A stretch of DNA of 64,000 nucleotides from contig NZ_CP031455.1 in assembly GCF_003391135.1 (NCBI RefSeq), positions 6,680,001-6,744,000 on the forward strand, in the 5' to 3' direction. The number at the start of each line of letters is the position of its first letter. The stretch's first letter is position 1. Positions 58,166-64,000 of the stretch are shown in pieces. The notes beneath the pieces were generated by a model. It searched no databases, had not been told where the DNA came from, and worked only from the letters and a program-made list of their open reading frames with translations. The stretch is from Streptoverticillium olivoreticuli subsp. olivoreticuli (GTDB lineage: Bacteria; Actinomycetota; Actinomycetes; Streptomycetales; Streptomycetaceae). A program made the translations under genes and the position numbers.

Positions 58166-58840
58166 CGCTCCCGCGACCGGCGGCCCGAGCGGGCCGGTGA
58201 GCGGCAGCAGCCGGGACGGCGGGCGGCGCAGCATCCACGGCGGCAGCAGCGTCAGGGGATCGAGATAGGTCTCCCCGCGGAGCAGCCCCCAGTGCAGACA
58301 GTCCGCCGGACAGTGGAAGGGGCCCGCCTGCACGGTGCCCACCGGCTGCCCGGCGGCCACCCGATCCCCCTCGTGGACGGCCGGCCGCACCGGTTCGTAG
58401 GTGATCCGCAGCGGTGGATCGCCCGTCCCGGCCAGGGCGACGGCCACGACTCCCCGCCCGGCGACCGTGCCGGCGAAGGACACCGTCCCGGGGGCGGCCG
58501 CGCGCACCGGCTGCCCCGCCCGGGTGTCGAGATCCACTCCGCGGTGGCCCGCCGCCCAGGGCTTCGGCGGCGGGTCCCACGCCCGTACGACCACGGGGCG
58601 GCCCCCGCGTGCCCCGGTGACCGGCCACGCCCGGTCGCCTCCGGCCCCGCCCGCCCCGGGAGGGCCTGTGGCGGTGGCGGCCACGACGGCGGTGGTGGCC
58701 GGGTCCGCGGGCGTGGAGCGCGGGACCCAAGTGAGGTGTGTGACGCATGCGACGAGCATGGTCACGGTCAGTAAGGCGCCGGGCGTCGCCGCGCCCACGC
58801 CTGGGGAACGCCGCCGGAGGTGCCGCGTGAGAGATCGCAT
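57605..58840 (-). CDS. M23-family (LytM-type) peptidase with antisense-overlapping open C-terminus
   Basis: The domain part starts MRSLTRHLRRRSPG, has a hydrophobic export segment (~20-42), a Pro/Gly/Ala linker, and an M23 domain with HRGVDLDTRAGQPVRAAAPGTV and CLHWGLLRGETYLDP. The zinc ligands His...Asp (HRGVD) and the last His are present; the first His of the usual HxH is Cys. The domain ends around position 58210, but no in-frame stop appears until 57605, so the last ~190 residues are antisense to the TetR gene. Those residues look like non-coding read-through. Start ATG 58840; no ribosome site. Confidence 0.72.
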   Translation of the reverse strand: MRSLTRHLRRRSPGVGAATPGALLTVTMLVACVTHLTWVPRSTPADPATTAVVAATATGPPGAGGAGGDRAWPVTGARGGRPVVVRAWDPPPKPWAAGHRGVDLDTRAGQPVRAAAPGTVSFAGTVAGRGVVAVALAGTGDPPLRITYEPVRPAVHEGDRVAAGQPVGTVQAGPFHCPADCLHWGLLRGETYLDPLTLLPPWMLRRPPSRLLPLTGPLGPPVAGASAPDPAQGHGHGRLGDAVRLLGRAELDAADRRVHHSLEEHRGEAGLLMAEGDEGLDHHGHQPAVRGADLLARAGVQLTRGDGDHGAVTPVADERQLLPHIRLDLRLGRLRALHGGLDLGRPDGEVDGAQLLDDRGPRTEVLIDRGPCQPGALGQRGEGQGLRTAFGQQGTCGVQQGVALHRPVLGH

Positions 58841-59154
58841 GCGAGAACCGTGGCCCACCCCGCCGATTCGTGGGGATCTTGACCAGGATCTGTGGACTAC
58901 TCGCGGGTTGTGCACAACGTCGTCACCCGGGCCTTCCCGGGTCCCGTACACTTCTCATGGCGATCCGGGTCACCGGATCGACTTCGCACGCCCCGCTACC
59001 GGCGCGTCAGTCCCTTTCGGGCAGCCCGGTGGCCGTGTCTCTCGGTCCGCGGAACGGTTCCTCGCAAGGGTGCCTTCCACGGCGGACACGTCGGGGCGTC
59101 AGGAGCGGCGGCCGCCCGGCCGCCGTGGAACCGAGTATTTCAAGGAGCGCGGCC
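58841..59154. promoter_or_regulatory. rpsB upstream region
   Basis: A 314-nt divergent region between the M23 gene and rpsB. TACACT at 58947-58952 may be a -10, giving a leader of ~195 nt. The leader has a GC-rich hairpin at about 59105-59127 and AAGGAG 7 nt before the rpsB ATG. A long leader is usual for rpsB, where S2 autoregulation is known in other bacteria; no specific S2 motif was recognised. No gene seen. Confidence 0.45.
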
Positions 59155-60012
59155 ATGGCCGTCGTCACGATGCGGGAGCTGCTGGAGAGCGGCGTCCACT
59201 TCGGTCACCAGACCCGTCGTTGGAACCCGAAGATGAAGCGTTTCATCTTCACGGAGCGCAACGGCATCTACATCATCGACCTGCTCCAGTCGCTGTCGTA
59301 CATCGACCGCGCCTACGAGTTCGTCAAGGAGACCGTCGCGCACGGTGGCTCCATCATGTTCGTCGGCACGAAGAAGCAGGCCCAGGAGGCCATCGCCGAG
59401 CAGGCGACCCGCGTCGGGATGCCGTACGTCAACCAGCGCTGGCTGGGCGGCATGCTCACCAACTTCTCGACCGTCTACAAGCGCCTCCAGCGCCTGAAGG
59501 AGCTCGAGCTCATCGACTTCGAGGATGTGGCCGCCTCCGGCCTCACCAAGAAGGAGCTGCTCGTCCTCTCCCGCGAGAAGACCAAGCTCGAGAAGACCCT
59601 CGGCGGTATCCGCGAGATGCAGAAGGTGCCCAGCGCCGTCTGGATCGTGGACACCAAGAAGGAGCACATCGCCGTCGGTGAGGCGCGCAAGCTGCGCATC
59701 CCGGTCGTCGCGATCCTCGACACCAACTGCGACCCCGACGAGGTCGACTACAAGATCCCGGGCAACGACGACGCGATCCGCTCCGTCACGCTGCTCACCC
59801 GCGTGATCGCCGACGCCGTCGCCGAGGGCCTCATCGCCCGTTCCGGTGCCGCCACCGGTGACGCCAAGGCCGACAAGGCCGCCGGCGAGCCGCTCGCCGA
59901 GTGGGAGCGCGACCTGCTCGAGGGCGAGAAGAAGGCTGACGAGACCGAGGCTCCGGCCGAGGCCCCCGCCGCCGAGGCCGAGAAGCCGGCCGCGGACGCC
60001 GAGCAGGCCTGA
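59155..60012 (+). CDS. rpsB: 30S ribosomal protein S2
   Basis: S2 (285 aa): VTMRELLESGVHFGHQTRRWNPKMKRFIF start, TNFSTVYKRLQRLKELE, and LDTNCDPDEVDYKIPGNDDAIRSV. An acidic Ala/Glu-rich tail of ~45 residues (KADETEAPAEAPAAEAEKP) is typical of actinobacteria. Good ribosome site AAGGAG. It precedes tsf as in most bacteria, separated by a GC-rich hairpin. Confidence 0.97.
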   Translation: MAVVTMRELLESGVHFGHQTRRWNPKMKRFIFTERNGIYIIDLLQSLSYIDRAYEFVKETVAHGGSIMFVGTKKQAQEAIAEQATRVGMPYVNQRWLGGMLTNFSTVYKRLQRLKELELIDFEDVAASGLTKKELLVLSREKTKLEKTLGGIREMQKVPSAVWIVDTKKEHIAVGEARKLRIPVVAILDTNCDPDEVDYKIPGNDDAIRSVTLLTRVIADAVAEGLIARSGAATGDAKADKAAGEPLAEWERDLLEGEKKADETEAPAEAPAAEAEKPAADAEQA

Positions 60013-60031
60013 CAACTCAGTCGCGGTAGAT

Positions 60032-60068
60032 GACGGCGGGGGCCGGCGCGACCAGCGCCGCCCCCGTC
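60032..60068 (+). terminator. Attenuator-like hairpin between rpsB and tsf
   Basis: A stem of GAC, GGGGG and CGGCGC blocks (60032-60049) pairing with GCGCCG-CCCCC-GTC (60055-60068), with a small bulge. No U-run follows. It could lower tsf expression relative to rpsB. Confidence 0.55.
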
Positions 60069-60108
60069 GTGCACCCGTAGTCACAACGACTTCCGAGAGA
60101 GATTCACC

Positions 60109-60945
60109 ATGGCGAACTTCACCGCCGCTGACGTCAAGAAGCTCCGTGAGCTCACCGGCGCCGGCATGATGGACTGCAAGAAGGCGCTGGACGAGGCGGC
60201 CGGCGACCTGGACAAGGCCGTCGAGATCGTTCGCGTCAAGGGCCTGAAGGGCGTGGCCAAGCGCGAGAGCCGCACCACCTCGAACGGTGCCGTCGTCTCG
60301 GTCATCGCCGACGACAACACCTCCGGTGTGCTCGTCGAGCTGAAGTGCGAGACCGACTTCGTCGCCAAGGGCGAGAAGTTCGTCGCCGTCGCCGAGACGC
60401 TGGCCGCCCACGTCGCCAAGACCGCTCCGGCGGACCTCGAGGCGCTCATGGCGTCCGAGATCGAGGCCGGCAAGACCGTCCAGGCGTTCGTGGACGAGGC
60501 CAACGCCACCCTCGGTGAGAAGATCGTCGTCGACCGCTTCGCGCAGTTCGCCGACGGCTACGTCTCCGCGTACATGCACCGCACCGCCGCGGACCTGCCG
60601 CCGCAGGTCGGCGTCCTGGTCGAGCTCGACAAGGACAACGCCGAGGTCGCCAAGGACATCGCGCAGCACATCGCCGCGTTCGCGCCGAAGTTCCTCTCCC
60701 GCGAGGACATCCCGGCCGACGTGCTCGAGAACGAGCGCCGCGTCGCCGAGGCCACCGCCCGCGAGGAGGGCAAGCCCGAGGCCGCCCTGCCGAAGATCAT
60801 CGAGGGTCGCGTCACCGGCTTCGTCAAGGAGAACTCCGTTCTCGAGCAGGCGTTCGCCAAGGACAACAAGAAGACCGTCCAGAAGATTCTGGACGAGGCC
60901 GGTGTCAAGCTGAAGCGCTTCTCGCGCATCCGCGTCGGCGCCTGA
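60109..60945 (+). CDS. tsf: Elongation factor Ts
   Basis: EF-Ts (278 aa), the guanine-nucleotide exchange factor for EF-Tu. The N-terminal domain has LRELTGAGMMDCKKALDEA and the core has VELKCETDFVAKGEKF. The length is the usual short actinobacterial form. CGAGAGAG precedes the ATG. pyrH follows after ~160 nt containing a long inverted repeat. Confidence 0.97.
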   Translation: MANFTAADVKKLRELTGAGMMDCKKALDEAAGDLDKAVEIVRVKGLKGVAKRESRTTSNGAVVSVIADDNTSGVLVELKCETDFVAKGEKFVAVAETLAAHVAKTAPADLEALMASEIEAGKTVQAFVDEANATLGEKIVVDRFAQFADGYVSAYMHRTAADLPPQVGVLVELDKDNAEVAKDIAQHIAAFAPKFLSREDIPADVLENERRVAEATAREEGKPEAALPKIIEGRVTGFVKENSVLEQAFAKDNKKTVQKILDEAGVKLKRFSRIRVGA

Positions 60946-61032
60946 GCCGTCAGCAGGGCAGCGAATGACCTGCGACCCGCTAGGGTCGTACGCAGCCGAC
61001 CCTTCACCGGTCGGCCGCTGATGTGACGAGGA

Positions 61033-61079
61033 GGCCATTGCCGTACAGGGATCTGATAAAGACCCATCCGGCAATGGCC
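61033..61079 (+). terminator. Long-loop inverted repeat in the pyrH leader
   Basis: GGCCATTGCCG (61033-61043) and CGGCAATGGCC (61069-61079) form a perfect 11-bp stem (12 with flanking A/T) around a 25-nt loop, followed by TTCTTCG, 30 nt before the pyrH ATG. A smaller hairpin precedes it near 60982. An intrinsic terminator/attenuator is the simplest reading. Confidence 0.6.
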
Positions 61080-61108
61080 TTCTTCGTATGTGCACGAGGA
61101 GATCTCCA

Positions 61109-61888
61109 ATGAATCAGGGTGCGGACGCCCGGCCGGCAGCCGACGACAAAAACGCTGACCACGGCAAACGCCGTCGGTTTATGCTGAAACTGTCCGGCGA
61201 GGCATTCGCCGGCGGCGGGGGCCTCGGTGTCGACCCCGATGTCGTGCACGCCATCGCTCGCGAGATCGCGGCAGTCGTCCGCGACGGCTACGAGATCGCC
61301 GTCGTCATCGGCGGCGGCAACTTCTTCCGCGGCGCCGAGCTCCAGCAGCGCGGCATGGACCGTGCCCGCTCGGACTACATGGGCATGCTCGGCACCGTCA
61401 TGAACTCCCTCGCCCTCCAGGACTTCCTGGTCAAGGAAGGCGTCGAGACGCGGGTGCAGACCGGCATCACCATGGGCCAGGTCGCCGAGCCGTTCATCCC
61501 GCTGCGCGCGGTGCGCCACCTGGAGAAGGGCCGCGTCGTCATCTTCGGCGCCGGCATGGGCATGCCCTACTTCTCCACCGACACCACCGCCGCCCAGCGC
61601 GCCCTGGAGATCCACGCCGAGGCGATCCTGATGGGCAAGAACGGCGTCGACGGGGTCTACGACTCCGACCCGAAGAAGAACCCCGACGCGGTGAAGTTCG
61701 ACGCTCTCGAGTACAGCGAGGTGCTGTCCCGCGGCCTCAAGGTCGCCGACGCCACCGCCATCTCCCTGTGCATGGACAACAAGGTGCCGATCCTCGTCTT
61801 CGAGCTGCTCGCCGAGGGCAACATCGCGCGTGCGGTCAAGGGTGAGAAGATCGGCACGCTCGTGAGCGACCAGAGCACGCGGGCCTGA
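61109..61888 (+). CDS. pyrH: UMP kinase
   Basis: UMP kinase (259 aa; hexameric bacterial type) converts UMP to UDP. The Lys/Gly-rich start of the core FMLKLSGEAFAGGG, GGGNFFRGAELQQRGMDRARSDYMGML, and the GPxx-like KNGVDGVYDSDP segment are clear. A charged head of ~28 residues is an extension. GAGGAGATC lies 6 nt before ATG 61109. It belongs to the rpsB-tsf-pyrH-frr cluster. Confidence 0.96.
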   Translation: MNQGADARPAADDKNADHGKRRRFMLKLSGEAFAGGGGLGVDPDVVHAIAREIAAVVRDGYEIAVVIGGGNFFRGAELQQRGMDRARSDYMGMLGTVMNSLALQDFLVKEGVETRVQTGITMGQVAEPFIPLRAVRHLEKGRVVIFGAGMGMPYFSTDTTAAQRALEIHAEAILMGKNGVDGVYDSDPKKNPDAVKFDALEYSEVLSRGLKVADATAISLCMDNKVPILVFELLAEGNIARAVKGEKIGTLVSDQSTRA

Positions 61889-62058
61889 CGGCCCGGACAA
61901 CCGCCGTCCTGGGCGATCACGCCGCACAGGGACGGCAACACCGTGCCGTGGGAAGACCCCGGCACGGGGATGGACAACTGCCTGCCGGTCGGACACCGTG
62001 CAGGAGAAGACGCGCGCAGGGGCGAGGCTCTGCTTACTGATAACACCAGGAGCAAGTG

Positions 62059-62616
62059 GTGATCGAAGAGATCCTCCTCGAGGCCGAGGAGAAGATGGAG
62101 AAGGCCGTTGTGGTCGCCAAGGAGGACTTCGCGGCGATTCGCACCGGGCGTGCGCACCCCGCGATGTTCAACAAGATCGTGGCCGACTACTACGGTGCGC
62201 TGACGCCGATCAACCAGCTGGCGTCCTTCTCGGTGCCGGAGCCGCGCATGGCTGTGGTGACGCCCTTCGACAAGAGCGCACTGCGCAACATCGAGCAGGC
62301 CATCCGCGACTCGGACCTCGGTGTCAACCCGAGCAACGACGGCAACATCATCCGAGTGACGTTCCCCGAGCTGACCGAGGAGCGCCGCCGCGATTACATC
62401 AAGGTGGCCCGTACCAAGGGCGAGGACGCGAAGATCTCGATCCGCGCCATCCGCCGCAAGGCCAAGGACGCCCTCGACAAGCTCGTCAAGGACAAGGAGT
62501 CCGGCGAGGACGAGGTGCGCCGCGCGGAGAAGGAGCTCGACGACACCACCGCGAAGTACGTCGCGCAGGTGGACGAGCTGCTCAAGCACAAGGAAGCCGA
62601 GCTCCTCGAGGTCTGA
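62059..62616 (+). CDS. frr: Ribosome recycling factor
   Basis: RRF (185 aa), with EF-G splits post-termination ribosomes. The start MIEEILLEAEEKMEKAVVVAKEDFAAIRTGRAHP and the NDGNIIRVTFPELTEERR block are conserved. GTG 62059 follows AGGAG by 6 nt; an adjacent GTG 62056 adds one residue. The stop overlaps the cdsA start (TGATG). Confidence 0.97.
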   Translation: MIEEILLEAEEKMEKAVVVAKEDFAAIRTGRAHPAMFNKIVADYYGALTPINQLASFSVPEPRMAVVTPFDKSALRNIEQAIRDSDLGVNPSNDGNIIRVTFPELTEERRRDYIKVARTKGEDAKISIRAIRRKAKDALDKLVKDKESGEDEVRRAEKELDDTTAKYVAQVDELLKHKEAELLEV

Positions 62617-63737
62617 TGAACGACACATCCTGGGGAGCCCCGCCGAGCGCCGGGTACTGGGGGTCCACCGACCGCGGACCCTCCCCCTCGCTCGGAGGGG
62701 ACGTGCGCCCGGGTTCGGCGGGTCCTGTGCACGAGGCGGGCGTCGCGGCGCAGACTCGGCCCATGCCCATCGTGCCCCCCTCAGGCGGAGACCAGGACGA
62801 CCGTGACGAGGGGGCCGCCCACCTGCGCGGCCCCCTGTTCCGTGATGAACAGGAGCCCGACATCCGGCCCCAGGAGTCTGCCCCGGAGCCTGCATCCCCC
62901 CAGGCACCCAAGGCCGGCAAGAAGAGCGCCGGCCGAGATCTTCGGGCCGCGATAGGGGTGGGACTGGGCCTCGGCGCGGTCATCCTCGCCTCCCTGTTCA
63001 TCTACAAGCCCGTCTTCCTCGGCGTGATCGTCGTCGCCGTCGTCGTCGGGCTGTGGGAGCTGACGTCCCGCCTCGCCGAGCGGAAGGCCGTCAAGGCCCC
63101 CCTGGTGCCGCTCGCGCTCGGCGGCGCCGCCATGGTCATCGCCGGTTACGCGAGGGGCGCCGAGGGCGCGTGGGTGGCCATGGCCTTCACCGCGCTCGCC
63201 GTGCTCGTGTGGCGGATGTCGGAGCCTCCGGACGACTACCTCAGGGATGTCACGGCGGGTATCTTCGCCGCGTTCTACGTGCCGTTCCTGGCCACGTTCG
63301 TGGCCCTGATGCTGGCCGCGGGCGACGGCGCGTGGCGGGTGCTCACCTTCCTGATCCTCACGGTCGTCAGCGACACCGGTGCGTACGCGGTGGGCTGGAA
63401 GTTCGGCAAGCGCAAGCTCGCGCCGCGCATCAGCCCCGGCAAGACGCGCGAGGGCCTGCTGGGCGCCGTGCTCTTCGCCATGGTGGCGGGCGCGCTGTGC
63501 ATGCACTTCCTGATCGACGGCGGCAAGTGGTGGCAGGGACTGCTGCTCGGTCTCGCCGTCGCGGCCAGCGCCACGCTGGGCGACCTCGGCGAGTCCATGA
63601 TCAAGCGCGACCTCGGCATCAAGGACATGGGCGCGCTGCTGCCCGGCCACGGCGGGATCATGGACCGGCTGGACTCGCTGCTGCCGACCGCACCCGTGGT
63701 GTGGTTGCTGATGGTGGTCTTCGTCGGCAGCGCTTAG
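62616..63737 (+). CDS. cdsA: Phosphatidate cytidylyltransferase
   Basis: CdsA (373 aa) makes CDP-diacylglycerol for phospholipid synthesis. An unusually long, disordered Pro/Ser/Asp-rich cytoplasmic head (~105 residues) precedes about eight membrane helices. The family signature is intact: SDTGAYAVGWKFGKRKLAPRISPGKTREG and GESMIKRDLGIKDMGALLPGHGGIMDRLDSL. It is translationally coupled to frr. Confidence 0.95.
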   Translation: MNDTSWGAPPSAGYWGSTDRGPSPSLGGDVRPGSAGPVHEAGVAAQTRPMPIVPPSGGDQDDRDEGAAHLRGPLFRDEQEPDIRPQESAPEPASPQAPKAGKKSAGRDLRAAIGVGLGLGAVILASLFIYKPVFLGVIVVAVVVGLWELTSRLAERKAVKAPLVPLALGGAAMVIAGYARGAEGAWVAMAFTALAVLVWRMSEPPDDYLRDVTAGIFAAFYVPFLATFVALMLAAGDGAWRVLTFLILTVVSDTGAYAVGWKFGKRKLAPRISPGKTREGLLGAVLFAMVAGALCMHFLIDGGKWWQGLLLGLAVAASATLGDLGESMIKRDLGIKDMGALLPGHGGIMDRLDSLLPTAPVVWLLMVVFVGSA

Positions 63738-63772
63738 GGCTCCGGCCTGCGCTTTCTTCGGTGAGGGGTTCG

Positions 63773-63781
63773 TTGTCCACA
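63773..63781 (+). promoter_or_regulatory. Streptomyces-type DnaA-box-like site
   Basis: TTGTCCACA matches the preferred DnaA box of Streptomyces, located between cdsA and rlmN. A single site; significance unknown. Confidence 0.35.
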
Positions 63782-63825
63782 GGACGGCGGGCCCCTCTCC
63801 GCGCGTCTGCGACACTGGTAGGACC

Positions 63826-64000
63826 ATGCCTGCACCTGGAGAACTCACTTTCGTCGCGCCGCGCGGGGCCAAGCTGCCCCCGCGGCACCTTGCCGACCTC
63901 TCGCCCGCCGAGCGCCGCGAGGCGGTTGCCGCGATCGGCGAGAAGCCGTTCCGTGCGAAGCAGCTGTCGCAGCACTACTTCGCCCGGTACGCGCACGACC
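63826..64000 (+). CDS. rlmN: 23S rRNA (adenine(2503)-C(2))-methyltransferase RlmN (N-terminal part)
   Basis: The first 58 residues only; the gene runs off the right edge. MPAPGELTFVAPRGAKLPPRHLADLSPAERREAVAAIGEKPFRAKQLSQHYF in part is the typical RlmN N-terminus before its radical-SAM core, which is not in view. Its position after cdsA is usual in Streptomyces. No ribosome site; GACACT at 63811-63816, 9 nt before the ATG, may be a -10 for a leaderless transcript. Confidence 0.88.
   Translation, partial: MPAPGELTFVAPRGAKLPPRHLADLSPAERREAVAAIGEKPFRAKQLSQHYFARYAHD

Overview
The window is a high-GC actinobacterial chromosome segment, almost certainly Streptomyces. Signs of this are the GTG/TTG starts, the lysine-rich HU paralogue hupS, the developmental genes whiG and nsdA, the glucose permease glcP, four tandem type I signal peptidases, and the amtB-glnK-glnD operon. 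Gene order closely follows the conserved core of Streptomyces chromosomes (leuCD to rpsB-tsf-pyrH-frr-cdsA). No rRNA, tRNA, CRISPR array, insertion sequence or prophage was found.

Layout. 1-1.3 kb: end of a STAS protein and a MEDS/ATPase-like regulator, both lacking key switch residues. 1.3-5.5 kb: ndgR divergent from leuCD, then hupS. 5.5-12.6 kb: F420 (cofC), phospholipid (plsC, gpsA), cell wall (ddl) and thiamine (thiL, thiD) genes, and rpmB. 12.9-24.3 kb: DAK2 protein, recG, rsmD, coaD, a DivIVA-like coiled coil, the yceD-rpmF-rnc-mutM cluster, a CAP protein and acylphosphatase. 24.5-33.8 kb: smc, glcP, an NCS1 permease, ftsY and a lone primase-polymerase domain. 34.2-42 kb: nsdA, amtB-glnK-glnD, ffh. 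42-45.4 kb: a less syntenic-looking patch with a methyltransferase, an archaeal/eukaryotic-type prolyl-tRNA synthetase and an HEXXH zinc-ribbon protein. 45.5-48.2 kb: rpsP-KH-rimM-trmD-rplS. 48.2-56.3 kb: four signal peptidases, NUDIX, DUF2469, yraN, comM-like and dprA. 56.6-64 kb: whiG, TetR, M23 peptidase, rpsB-tsf, pyrH, frr-cdsA and the start of rlmN.

Most genes are housekeeping: translation and ribosome maturation, SRP targeting (ffh, ftsY) plus signal peptide removal, nitrogen sensing, and chromosome maintenance (smc, hupS, recG, mutM, dprA). I found no clear new multi-gene system. The most notable signals are at a smaller scale: many -10 hexamers 6-9 nt before start codons (probable leaderless genes), a perfect 50-bp palindrome in a dispersed-repeat-like stretch after glcP, a possible operator at the glcP promoter, triple repeats just upstream of whiG, a paired loss of partner-switch residues at the left edge, and an M23 peptidase frame that runs antisense through a TetR gene.

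Names and families come from reading the protein sequences and recalled family features; no database search was run.
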